From NCBI RefSeq assembly GCF_003014495.1, contig NZ_PYGC01000001.1, positions 186,001 through 250,000 of the forward strand: a DNA stretch of 64,000 bases, in the 5' to 3' direction. This DNA is from Prolixibacter denitrificans (GTDB lineage: Bacteria > Bacteroidota > Bacteroidia > Bacteroidales > Prolixibacteraceae). Under the pieces are notes generated by a model, which saw only the letters and a program-made list of their open reading frames with translations, searched no databases and was not told the origin of the DNA. This document shows positions 19,501 through 27,550 of this stretch, piece by piece; position 1 is the first letter of the stretch; each line of letters opens with the position of its first letter. The translations under genes and the position numbers were made by a program.

Positions 19501-19867
19501 GGCAAACGCATTATTCACGAAAGGTGCACTCGATAAAGGCTATAACGTAACAGTGAACGTACTGAACTCAGACGAAAGCCCTAACAATTCCAATGCTTAC
19601 TCATCGCGTTTCATTGAGGATGCTTCATTCTTAAGATGGTCAAATGTGACGCTTGGCTATACCTTCGACACGAAGAAAATTAGTTGGTTAGGCAGTGCGC
19701 GCGTTTATGTAACGGGTAATAACATAGCACTTATCACCAACTATTCCGGTTTCGATCCGGAAGTGAACGTGGATGCCAACCAAAATGGTGTTCCTTCGCT
19801 CGGAATCGACTACACCCAATACCCAAAACCGCGCACATTTACCTTTGGTGTTAATCTTAAGTTTTAA
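16550..19867 (+). CDS. susC: SusC/RagA-family TonB-linked outer-membrane transporter
   Basis: A 1105-residue TonB-dependent channel that works with the SusD lipoprotein to import oligosaccharides. Order of parts: signal peptide (cut near residue 43), STN signalling domain (about 45-118), carboxypeptidase-D-like beta sandwich (about 138-210, GTVTDEDGTALPGVTVVIPG), TonB-box region (EVVAVGYGVQRKSDLTGA), plug (VRIRGSNSI, YGARGANGVIIITTKSG) and 22-strand barrel ending in the aromatic tail FTFGVNLKF. The STN domain couples transport to the FecR/ECF pair upstream. The stop codon overlaps the SusD start by one base. The gene symbol is a family label only. Confidence 0.95.
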   Translation: MKKICRKLYPSYGGASNLLLKMKLLVVFVFAAFSTYAATSYSQEVMFNFNLRSVTVKQVFNQIENNSDFILIYNENAVDLNRTVSVRARNESVQDVLDQVFRNTGNTYKIYDRQIVVKAPVESPKMPKVSTSGQQQKTISGTVTDEDGTALPGVTVVIPGTTTGTVTDIDGKFSLDIPADAKNLSFSFIGYSTQVVPIGELTTFNITLKPETTQLGEVVAVGYGVQRKSDLTGATDRLTVDDMNKSVATSPVEMMQGRVSGVNITQNSGEPGTGMTVRIRGSNSIRSGQTPLYVVDGVPLDNANLTPDGGTAAGINQSSKLNPISFLNPDDIESIDILKDASSTAIYGARGANGVIIITTKSGKQGKGSITYDGYMGVSQIRKKMDILSASQFRSYTKADGSKLLDLGANTNWQDEIFTTAITQSHNLSYGGGTENFTYRSSFGYLDQEGIVNGTGMKKINGSIKVSQKAFNGKLKLDGNLTISHIEDMRAPISETGGFEGDLILTALKLNPTYPIYNQDGTYYQHAIDQRNPVAMINLVDDRTQTDRILANMSAEYELIKNLKYKINIGFDRTNAERRVNQNKKLTYLSNKGEADINNITANNRMVNNYLTYLTKIGDDHSFNFLLGQEYQYVKVTTHNTNVNGFEVEDIKYTNNLGYGDFSNADVSSSAYERELQSFFGRVNYNYKQKYLFTFTGRYDGSSKFGKNKKYGFFPSAALAWRLSQEDFLNSSTTISNLKLRLGWGRTGNQEIPDKISLMAVGTTADANGYINGALSPGITFIRTPNPDIQWETTEQTDLGLDFGFWDNRLSGTLDYFHKKTYNVLLEIPSKAPAATQTQWQNVPGLKILNDGIELSLNALLVQKKDFTWELGGNFSYIKNEVKDLPVKLIETGNASGQGLSDTRVQIITNGQPIGTFYGMVFQGFDSNGISIYKTDGDGNALKEYLGSALPDFTYSMTTKVQYKGFDFSMFWYGSHGNKVYNNTANALFTKGALDKGYNVTVNVLNSDESPNNSNAYSSRFIEDASFLRWSNVTLGYTFDTKKISWLGSARVYVTGNNIALITNYSGFDPEVNVDANQNGVPSLGIDYTQYPKPRTFTFGVNLKF

Positions 19868-21432
19868 TGCTTAAAAAGATGAAAAAAATGAAAAAGCTTA
19901 AATTAATTAAATATAGTGCAGTGCTCTTCTTACTCGGAATAATGGCCTGTACCAATCTCGAAGAAAACGTACTGGATGAACAGTTGGGGACCAACCTTGT
20001 CAATGATCCGTCCAACATCCAGGCATTGATCAACCCTCCGTATGCCAGCTTGCGTCATACCATTGAATGGTATGATTACTGGGCATTGCAGGAAGTAACC
20101 TCAGATGAAGTGATCGTTCCAACCCGTGGTTCCGACTGGTACGACAACGGCGCCTGGATCCAACTGCACTTACAAACCTGGACACCTGACCACATCCGGA
20201 TGAAGAACGTATGGAATGCTCTCAACCAAGGAGTTTCCCGTGCGAATACGGCAATTTATTACATTGGTCAGTTCGCCCAGGATGCCACTACCGAGCTGGA
20301 TATCAACGAAGCTCGTTTCTTACGGGCCTATTTTATGTATTTAATCGATGATTTGTATGGACAAGTTCCTTTCCGTCAGGCAGATGATTTGGATTTCTCC
20401 GCTACACCGGAGGTTATGAACAGAAAACAAGCTGCCGACTTCATCATTTCAGAACTGAAAGCCATCATGCCCAATCTGAAGACCAAATCAGACGTTGGCT
20501 CTGCCAGGGTTACACAAGGTGCAGCACAGGCACTTCTGGCCAAAGTTTATTTGAACTATGAAGTTTATACAGGTGAAGCTAAATGGGATAGCTGTAAATA
20601 CTACTGCGATCAGCTGATTAACAGTTCAGATTATGCAGTGGCTGACGACTACTGGTCGATGTTCCAGAAAGACGTAGCAGAACATCCGGAGTTCATTCTG
20701 CGTGTTCCGATGGACGATAACGTTACTATGGGTAGCGGTAGTGTTTGGGTCAATTTCACCCTGCATTACAGTCAGACTTTCGGAAATATCACCAGTACAT
20801 GGAACGGCCCTTCTACTACCTCAACGTTTTTCAATACATGGGATAAGCAAAATGATGTTCGCTTCTACGACGACCGCATTAAAAGCCAAACAGGTTTCAA
20901 CCAGGGATTTTTGGTTGGTCAACAATACGGACTGGACGGAACAGCTTTGGAACAACGTAATGGAGATCCTCTTGTGTTCGTTCCTGAAATTAACCTCACC
21001 AGCTCGCCTGAAAATGCTGGTATCCGAGTGGTAAAGTTTGCTCCGAACCCGGAAACGCAAAACCAATTCTCGTCTCCTAACGACGTTCCGATTATGCGTA
21101 TTTCGGATATCTACCTGATGCGTGCAGAAGCTGAACTGAGAATGGGTGATGAGCCAAGTGCTTTGGCCGATGTAAACTATCTTCGCTCAAAACGTAATGC
21201 TCCCGACCATACCTTACCTCAATATACGACACTCACGCTTGGTGATATTTTGAAAGAGCGTGGTTATGAACTGTATTGGGAAGGCTTACGTCGTCAGGAT
21301 TTGATTCGCTTTGGTAAGTTTACTGACCCGTGGCAGGAAAAACCGGCAACTGATGCCAGTAAAGAAATATTCCCAATCCCACAGTCAGCTGTCGATGTTA
21401 ACGAAAATCTGACTCAAAATCCTGGTTATTAG
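19867..21432 (+). CDS. susD: SusD/RagB-family outer-membrane glycan-binding lipoprotein
   Basis: A 521-residue surface lipoprotein that closes over the SusC channel. The signal peptide ends in GIMAC, with the acylated cysteine at residue 28. The typical N-terminal TPR-rich fold (EARFLRAYFMYLIDDLYGQVPF, AAQALLAKVYLNYE) and the C-terminal RagB motif (RISDIYLMRAEAELRMG, LKERGYELYWEGLRRQDLIRFGKF, ending IPQSAVDVNENLTQNPGY) are complete. The ATG shares one base with the SusC stop (TAATG), so the two are translationally coupled. The gene symbol is a family label only. A terminator at 21469-21498 follows. Confidence 0.95.
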   Translation: MLKKMKKMKKLKLIKYSAVLFLLGIMACTNLEENVLDEQLGTNLVNDPSNIQALINPPYASLRHTIEWYDYWALQEVTSDEVIVPTRGSDWYDNGAWIQLHLQTWTPDHIRMKNVWNALNQGVSRANTAIYYIGQFAQDATTELDINEARFLRAYFMYLIDDLYGQVPFRQADDLDFSATPEVMNRKQAADFIISELKAIMPNLKTKSDVGSARVTQGAAQALLAKVYLNYEVYTGEAKWDSCKYYCDQLINSSDYAVADDYWSMFQKDVAEHPEFILRVPMDDNVTMGSGSVWVNFTLHYSQTFGNITSTWNGPSTTSTFFNTWDKQNDVRFYDDRIKSQTGFNQGFLVGQQYGLDGTALEQRNGDPLVFVPEINLTSSPENAGIRVVKFAPNPETQNQFSSPNDVPIMRISDIYLMRAEAELRMGDEPSALADVNYLRSKRNAPDHTLPQYTTLTLGDILKERGYELYWEGLRRQDLIRFGKFTDPWQEKPATDASKEIFPIPQSAVDVNENLTQNPGY

Positions 21433-21468
21433 TCCGGGACAATTTCATAAGTGGATTAATAGAAAGAT

Positions 21469-21498
21469 GCTGCCCCGGAATGGGGCAGCTCTTGTTTT
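21469..21498 (+). terminator. Intrinsic terminator after susD
   Basis: A perfect 8-bp GC-rich stem (GCTGCCCC with GGGGCAGC), a 5-base loop, then TCTTGTTTT. In many such loci the strong terminator lowers expression of the following hydrolases relative to susCD. Confidence 0.85.
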
Positions 21499-21575
21499 AA
21501 ACTGAGCCTCAACAGGCATCCTGTGAGCATCCAAACATCATCGATCGAACATCACATAGAAATCTTACTTCCATC

Positions 21576-23630
21576 ATGAAATATGTCCTTCTGTCACTTC
21601 TCATTCTGGTAATCGGAAACAATGTATCTAGAGCATCAAACGAACAGCAGGAAGGTTGGGAAATTACAGCGACCGATACCTCCAACTATGTCGGCATATC
21701 CTTGGCCAATGGCCGAATCGGACTCCTCCCGTCTGCTGTACCCTTCAAGGTAAAATCTATCATCCTGAACAATGTATTCGATGAATACATGTACAACAAA
21801 AAGGAGCGCCTTATCACCAGCCGGGTATTATTGGGAATCAACTTTGCCAACCTGAAAATGGTGATCGACGGAGACGCAATCACTGCTCAAAATATCTCCC
21901 ACTGGAAACAGGTTCTAAACATGAAAGATGCCCGATTGACCACCTCTTTTCAGTTCAAAAACAAAGCCTCTATTTCTTACTCCATCTACGCTTTACGCGG
22001 AATGCCCTATTCCGGTATGATGGATGTAACCGTGAAGGCCCTGAAAAAGGACGTCAAAATATCGGTATCCGGACAAATCATTTGTCCGAAGGATTATAAT
22101 CATGTGGTACAAGTTTTTAAAACACCTCAGGACAATGAAATCCGGATGCCTTTACTACAAACGGTGGCGTTAAGTCCTACCGGGAAACAAAAACTGGCCA
22201 CCACAGCCACATTCGTTTTCAACAACAATGAAGAACCGAAGTTGAAAGAATCGGTTGAATCGCCATTTGAGCATTCTCTCACTTTCTCCCGGGAACTAAA
22301 AAGCGGCAAAACTTTCAATTTTGCCTGGGCCGGTGCTGTTTGTACGTCGAAAAACTTCAGTGATCCGCAAAGTGAATCGGAACGAATGGCCATTTATATC
22401 ATGCGGGGCAATAAACAGGCTGTGATTGATCAGCACACCCGCCTCTGGCATCAACTCTGGCAGGGAGATATTCAAGTGGAAGGCGATTTGGAATCGCAAC
22501 GCGATATTCGCCTGGCTCTTTACCATCTGTATGCCTTTTCACGTGATGATTCCAATCTCAGTTTATCACCGATGGGACTTTCATCGCAAGGTTACAACGG
22601 TCACGTTTTCTGGGACACCGAGATATGGATGTATCCGCCGTTACTGGTATTCAATCAGGGAATTGCCCATTCCCTCCTGAACTACCGGGCTGCTCGTCTG
22701 GACAAAGCCAAACAAAAAGCATCTGACTATGGATACAAAGGCGCAATGTTCCCCTGGGAATCGGATGATACCGGAGAAGAGGCCACACCAACTTTTGCTT
22801 TAACCGGGGCTTTCGAGCAACACATCACAGCTGATGTGGGAATTGCCTTTTGGAACTATTTCCGGGTAACCGGAAACAAAGAATGGCTGAAAGAAACCGG
22901 CTACCCGGTTATCAAAGCAACGGCCGATTTCTGGGCCAGTCGTGCGGTTAAAAACTCTGATGGCTCCTACTCCATCAACAACGTGGTGGGAGCAGATGAA
23001 TTCGCGCCCAACGTGGATGACAACGCCTTTACCAATGGCTCCGCCCAGACAGTGATGCGTTATGCAGAGAAAGCGACTGAGTTGCTCAACAAAAAACCGA
23101 ATCCCAAATGGGAAAAAGTGGCTTCCAACCTACGTTTTTACTATTTCCCGGATGGTGTCACCAAAGAACACAAAACTTACAAAGGGGAGTTCATCAAACA
23201 GGCCGATGTCAATTTGCTCGCTTATCCGCTTCAGATTGAAACCGACACCGCAGCTATTCGCCGTGACCTGGCGTACTACGAACCCAAAATGGCAAAAGAC
23301 GGACCGGCCATGGGGCACTCCATCGTGTCGATTCTCTATTCCCGTTTGGGAAATGCCGAAGAGGCTTTCCGGATGTTCAAAAAGGCTTATATGCCCAACA
23401 AGCGTCCTCCGTTTGGCGCTCTGGCCGAATCGGCTACCAGCGATAACCCCTATTTTGCTACGGGTGCCGGAGGAATGCTCCAGGCCGTCATCTTCGGCTT
23501 TGCCGGATTGGAAATCACCAGCCAGGGCATTGACCAACATACTCCGTGCCTGCCTTCGCAATGGAAAAAGCTGACTATTACAGGTGTTGGTCCCGAGAAG
23601 AAAACCTTTACCATCGTTCATCACAAATAG
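21576..23630 (+). CDS. Glycoside hydrolase family 65-like enzyme, exported
   Basis: A 684-residue protein with a cleavable signal peptide (MKYVLLSLLILVIGNNVSRA). The N-terminal beta-sandwich is followed by an (alpha/alpha)6 barrel with YNGHVFWDTEIWMYPPLL, the GH65 substrate-binding signature. VGADEFAPNVDDNAFTN places the general acid at Glu475. GH65 members act on alpha-linked diglucosides such as trehalose, kojibiose, nigerose or maltose, either by hydrolysis or by phosphorolysis. A periplasmic enzyme is more likely a hydrolase. The exact linkage cannot be read, and the neighbouring GH13 fits alpha-glucosides. Confidence 0.85.
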   Translation: MKYVLLSLLILVIGNNVSRASNEQQEGWEITATDTSNYVGISLANGRIGLLPSAVPFKVKSIILNNVFDEYMYNKKERLITSRVLLGINFANLKMVIDGDAITAQNISHWKQVLNMKDARLTTSFQFKNKASISYSIYALRGMPYSGMMDVTVKALKKDVKISVSGQIICPKDYNHVVQVFKTPQDNEIRMPLLQTVALSPTGKQKLATTATFVFNNNEEPKLKESVESPFEHSLTFSRELKSGKTFNFAWAGAVCTSKNFSDPQSESERMAIYIMRGNKQAVIDQHTRLWHQLWQGDIQVEGDLESQRDIRLALYHLYAFSRDDSNLSLSPMGLSSQGYNGHVFWDTEIWMYPPLLVFNQGIAHSLLNYRAARLDKAKQKASDYGYKGAMFPWESDDTGEEATPTFALTGAFEQHITADVGIAFWNYFRVTGNKEWLKETGYPVIKATADFWASRAVKNSDGSYSINNVVGADEFAPNVDDNAFTNGSAQTVMRYAEKATELLNKKPNPKWEKVASNLRFYYFPDGVTKEHKTYKGEFIKQADVNLLAYPLQIETDTAAIRRDLAYYEPKMAKDGPAMGHSIVSILYSRLGNAEEAFRMFKKAYMPNKRPPFGALAESATSDNPYFATGAGGMLQAVIFGFAGLEITSQGIDQHTPCLPSQWKKLTITGVGPEKKTFTIVHHK

Positions 23631-23674
23631 TTTAGCTAGCACTTGTTCTTATGTTAATTTAAATCATTTTTGTT

Positions 23675-25441
23675 ATGAAAGTCAGAAAATATTTTGCTCT
23701 GCTGACGGTGGCCATTTTAACAGCCATGGCAGCATGCCAGTCACCCACAAAAAAGGATGACCAATCCATTCCGAACCGAAAATGGTGGAAAGAAGCCGTT
23801 GTTTACCAGATTTATCCGCGAAGTTTTAAAGACAGTAACGGAGATGGAGTCGGTGACTTGAAGGGAATTATCTCCAAGCTCGACTACATTAAAAGTTTGG
23901 GCGTGAATGTCATCTGGCTGAACCCAATCTACGCCTCCCCTAATCATGATAATGGATACGATATCAGCGATTACCGGAAAATTATGAAAGAATTCGGGAC
24001 CATGGCTGATTTCGATAGCTTGCTGAATGGAATGCACCGTCGTGGTCTGAAACTGGTACTCGACCTGGTGGTCAATCACACCAGCAGCGACCATGAGTGG
24101 TTCAAACAATCACGTAGTTCGCGCACCAACCCTTACCGGCACTTCTACCACTGGTGGCCGGCCGAAAAGGGAAAACCTGCCAAACGGTACAGCTATTTCG
24201 ATGTTGACAACAATGCATGGAAATACGATTCGACGACCAATGCCTATTATCTGCACTACTTCGCTCGTTCACAACCCGATTTGAATTGGGAAAATCCTGA
24301 GGTTCGTAAGAAAATCTACAGCATGATGCGCTATTGGTTCGACAAAGGCATCGACGGTTTCCGGATGGATGTGATTCCGTTTATTTCAAAGGATACGACC
24401 TTCCCTCCACTTCCGAAAAAATACCACGGTAACTTCCTGCATTACTACGCTAACGGACCACATCTGCACCAGTATTTGCATGAAATGAACCAGAAAGTCC
24501 TGAGTCACTACGATATCATGACGGTAGCCGAAGGTGCTGGCGTCACCAGCGACGAAGCCATGAATTTCGTCGATCCGAAGCGTCAGGAGCTGAACATGCT
24601 ATACAACTTTGAAGTGATGGGACTTGGTTTAAAAGGTGGAGAGTACCGCGACCTGGATTCCAACGGAGTCAGCCTGGTACAGTTCAAAAAGATTTACACC
24701 AAATGGGACAGCGTTTACGGAGAAAGAGGCTGGGGAACTATTTTCCTGGGTAACCACGATATGCCCAGAATGGTCACCCGGTGGGGAAATGATTCACCGG
24801 AATACCGGGAGCTCTCGTCCAAAATGCTGACAACTTTCCTGTTGACAATGCATGGAACTCCTTACTACTATTTTGGTGACGAACTGGGAATGGACAACAT
24901 CAAATTCGACAGCATCAGTGATTACCGGGACATCGAAACCCTGCACATTTACGAGCACATCAAGGAAACCGGTGGTGACTTGCAGCGCTTCCTGAACAAC
25001 GAAAAGATGATTGCACGCGATAATGGCCGAACACCTTTTCAATGGGATACGACAGCCAATGCAGGTTTTACTTCCGGGACACCGTGGATAAAAGTGAACC
25101 CAAATTACAAAACGGTCAATGAAGCGGTAGAAGAAAAAGATCCCAATTCTACCCTCAACTATTTCCGCAAAATGGTTCAGTTCCGGAAAAACAACCTCAT
25201 AATGGTTTACGGAAAATATGAGTTGCTCGATCAGGACAATCCCAACGTGTATGCATACACTCGTGAACTCAACGGCCGGAAAATGTTGATTCTGCTCAAC
25301 TTCACCGATCATCAGGCTGATGCTCATCTTCCGGTTAACATGAAAAATGCCAAACAATTAATTGGCAACTATTCGAAAACAGCTGAAAAAGAAAATCCAT
25401 TATCGTTGAGACCTTACGAAGCCAAAGTTTATCAACTCTGA
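23675..25441 (+). CDS. GH13 alpha-glucosidase-type lipoprotein
   Basis: A 588-residue enzyme of the oligo-1,6-glucosidase/alpha-glucosidase type. The signal peptide ends in AMAAC, so it is lipid-anchored at Cys21. The barrel begins WWKEAVVYQIYPRSF and has the calcium-site motif DSNGDGVGDLKGI. The catalytic triad is Asp232 (GFRMDVI), Glu286 (TVAEGAG) and Asp362 (LGNHDMPRM). A C-terminal beta domain is present. With GH65 and SusCD it suggests breakdown of imported alpha-glucosides at the outer membrane or in the periplasm. A trehalose-synthase-like activity is possible but less likely. A terminator follows at 25488-25516. Confidence 0.92.
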   Translation: MKVRKYFALLTVAILTAMAACQSPTKKDDQSIPNRKWWKEAVVYQIYPRSFKDSNGDGVGDLKGIISKLDYIKSLGVNVIWLNPIYASPNHDNGYDISDYRKIMKEFGTMADFDSLLNGMHRRGLKLVLDLVVNHTSSDHEWFKQSRSSRTNPYRHFYHWWPAEKGKPAKRYSYFDVDNNAWKYDSTTNAYYLHYFARSQPDLNWENPEVRKKIYSMMRYWFDKGIDGFRMDVIPFISKDTTFPPLPKKYHGNFLHYYANGPHLHQYLHEMNQKVLSHYDIMTVAEGAGVTSDEAMNFVDPKRQELNMLYNFEVMGLGLKGGEYRDLDSNGVSLVQFKKIYTKWDSVYGERGWGTIFLGNHDMPRMVTRWGNDSPEYRELSSKMLTTFLLTMHGTPYYYFGDELGMDNIKFDSISDYRDIETLHIYEHIKETGGDLQRFLNNEKMIARDNGRTPFQWDTTANAGFTSGTPWIKVNPNYKTVNEAVEEKDPNSTLNYFRKMVQFRKNNLIMVYGKYELLDQDNPNVYAYTRELNGRKMLILLNFTDHQADAHLPVNMKNAKQLIGNYSKTAEKENPLSLRPYEAKVYQL

Positions 25442-25487
25442 TTTGAAGATTTTACCTCGACACCAAAGCTGACATGTTTTCCACCAC

Positions 25488-25516
25488 AAGGGCTCCTTTA
25501 TTGGGAGCCCTTTTTG
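25488..25516 (+). terminator. Intrinsic terminator after the GH13 gene
   Basis: AAGGGCTCC (25488-25496) pairs with GGAGCCCTT (25504-25512) around a 7-base loop, followed by T residues. It closes the first carbohydrate operon. Confidence 0.9.
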
Positions 25517-25587
25517 TTTATAATGATTCCAAAATTCAACGGAATTGAAGTGACGTGCTCGCACACCATTTTTTTTTTAATATTTTT

Positions 25588-25608
25588 ATTGTGTTGATTA
25601 AACACAAT
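25588..25608. promoter_or_regulatory. Perfect 8-bp palindrome, candidate operator
   Basis: ATTGTGTT and AACACAAT flank a 5-base centre (GATTA). The size and symmetry fit a dimeric regulator site. It lies 249 bases upstream of the first carboxylesterase gene, and no regulator gene is adjacent. Confidence 0.4.
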
Positions 25609-25856
25609 GAGAATATCATAGTCTAACAGAAAATCAACTTAGACGAATGATTATTGACTGAATTAGCCAAACGACACAAACAATATCTTTACATAAAACT
25701 CTCTAGTGAAGAAGTTTGCAAAAAACAAAACCGGAATCTGTTTACCAATATAGTCTCTCAACCTAACTTCTTCGTCGATGCTAAACCAATTTAGTTTCCC
25801 GGCGAAGAAGTGTTTTTGCTTTAGTATTTTGTTACCGAAACATAACTAAACCTGAC
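25609..25856 (+). promoter_or_regulatory. Leader region of the carboxylesterase operon with repeated GAAGAAGT
   Basis: The 415-base gap before the esterases holds no gene. GAAGAAGT occurs at 25708-25715, inverted at 25766-25773, and direct at 25804-25811. The last two belong to 12-base arms (25766-25777 and 25800-25811, one mismatch) enclosing a smaller CTAAA/TTTAG stem. Together they form a hairpin ending 45 bases before the start codon. Confidence 0.4.
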
Positions 25857-27530
25857 ATGAAGTATCTTACACGAAGAGATTTTTTTCGTCGTACTGCCTT
25901 CGGAATTCTTCCGGCACTCGCTTTGCCTCATCTTGCTCATTCGTCATTGTCTTTTTCGTCTACCGATGTAGAAGTGGAAACGTCTTATGGCAAGCTTCGT
26001 GGATTGCGAACGGAGGGTGTGAATATTTATAAAGGTGTTCCCTATGCGGGAAGTGTATCCGGCGAGCGACGTTTCTTAAAGCCGGCCGCACTAAAACCAT
26101 GGACCGGTGTCAGGGAAGCCACGCGACTGGGACCGCCTTCCATTCAGCCTCCCAATCAAACCTATGGCATCAATGAACCCGATCCGGCAGAAGATTGCCT
26201 GACGCTTAACATCTGGACGCCCGCCAACGACGATAAGAAAAGACCCGTCATGGTTTACAATCACGGTGGTGGTTTTAGAACCGGTTCGGCCGGAAGTGTA
26301 GCACAAGACGGTTCCAACCTCGCCCGGATGTATGATGTCGTGGTTGTCGCCACCAATCATCGGCTGGGTTTGCTCGGTTATCTTTACCTTGATGAAATTG
26401 CCGGCGATGAATATGCCGGCTCCGGAAACCGCGGAATTCAGGACATCGCTATCGCGTTGAAATGGGTTAATGAAAATATTTCAGCTTTCGGCGGCGATCC
26501 CGATAATGTGATGATTTTTGGCGAATCAGGTGGTGGAGCAAAAACATCCTGCCTCTATGCCATGCCCGAAGCAGCACCGTATTTTCACAAAGCCTCCATT
26601 GAAAGCGGACCGGGCGTAATGATGAAAACAGCTGATGTCGCAGCTGAAACCACCGAGTTGTTACTGAAACGACTGGGAATAGCACGTACCGACTGGAGGA
26701 AACTCCTGAAACTTCCTCCTTCGGTACTTCTCGATGCGCAAGAGCAACTGCAAAAGATGGGAGACCTTTCTCAAATCGCCGGTTTCCATGGCATTGGTGC
26801 AGCTGGCAAAGGCGGGTTCGGTCCGGTGGTCGATGGAGTTGTTCTCTCAACTCATCCGTTTGATCCGATAGCTCCCTCCCTCTCAAAAGAGAAACCGTTG
26901 CAGGTTGGGTGGAACGAAGATGAGTTCATCTTTTTTGCAATGGTTTCCGGAGACACTGAAGCCTTTCAACTAACTCAGGAGAAATTATACCAGCGAATTG
27001 AGTCCATCCTGGGAGATAAAGCTCAGTTGGTTGTCGACACGTACCGGGAAGCTTATCCCAAAGCCACACCAACCCAGCTCTTTATTGCCATCCGCTCCAT
27101 CCTGATCATGGGATTGGGCTCCATCACCATCGCCGAAAGGAAAACAAAACAGGGTGGCGCTCCGGCTTATCTCTACAACTTCGGTTACAAATCTGATTTG
27201 AAAGTTCCGGGCACCGACTATGAATTTGGCTCGATGCACGCGCTGGATATTCCATTCAAGTTTCACAACATCGATAATGTGCTGGACAAATCGGGTCACC
27301 GAAGTTCCAGTATGGCCGGCAATCGGCCTGAGCGTTTTGCTGCTTCGGACAACATGTGCCAACTGTGGACTTCCTTCGCCAGGACGAGTGTCCCTTCAGC
27401 AAAAGGACAACCAACTTGGCCGGCCTATAACCTGGACAATCGTCCCACCATGCGTATCGACTCTTCCTGTGAAGTAATTTATGACCGATACGCCACAGAA
27501 CTAAGCATGTGGCGAAAAGCATTGAGTTAA
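25857..27530 (+). CDS. Type-B carboxylesterase, exported (first of tandem pair)
   Basis: A 557-residue alpha/beta-hydrolase of the cholinesterase-like type. The N-terminus RRDFFRRTAFG followed by a hydrophobic run looks like a Tat signal. NHGGGF is the oxyanion-hole segment and FGESGGGAKT places the nucleophile at Ser224. EDCLTLNIWTP is the family signature. The C-terminal histidine is probably in GSMHALDIPFKFHN. It likely removes acyl groups from a glycoside or aromatic ester in the periplasm. The next gene, 20 bases away, is a diverged paralogue of almost the same length. Confidence 0.88.
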   Translation: MKYLTRRDFFRRTAFGILPALALPHLAHSSLSFSSTDVEVETSYGKLRGLRTEGVNIYKGVPYAGSVSGERRFLKPAALKPWTGVREATRLGPPSIQPPNQTYGINEPDPAEDCLTLNIWTPANDDKKRPVMVYNHGGGFRTGSAGSVAQDGSNLARMYDVVVVATNHRLGLLGYLYLDEIAGDEYAGSGNRGIQDIAIALKWVNENISAFGGDPDNVMIFGESGGGAKTSCLYAMPEAAPYFHKASIESGPGVMMKTADVAAETTELLLKRLGIARTDWRKLLKLPPSVLLDAQEQLQKMGDLSQIAGFHGIGAAGKGGFGPVVDGVVLSTHPFDPIAPSLSKEKPLQVGWNEDEFIFFAMVSGDTEAFQLTQEKLYQRIESILGDKAQLVVDTYREAYPKATPTQLFIAIRSILIMGLGSITIAERKTKQGGAPAYLYNFGYKSDLKVPGTDYEFGSMHALDIPFKFHNIDNVLDKSGHRSSSMAGNRPERFAASDNMCQLWTSFARTSVPSAKGQPTWPAYNLDNRPTMRIDSSCEVIYDRYATELSMWRKALS

Positions 27531-27550
27531 AGATAAAACCTAACTAAATC

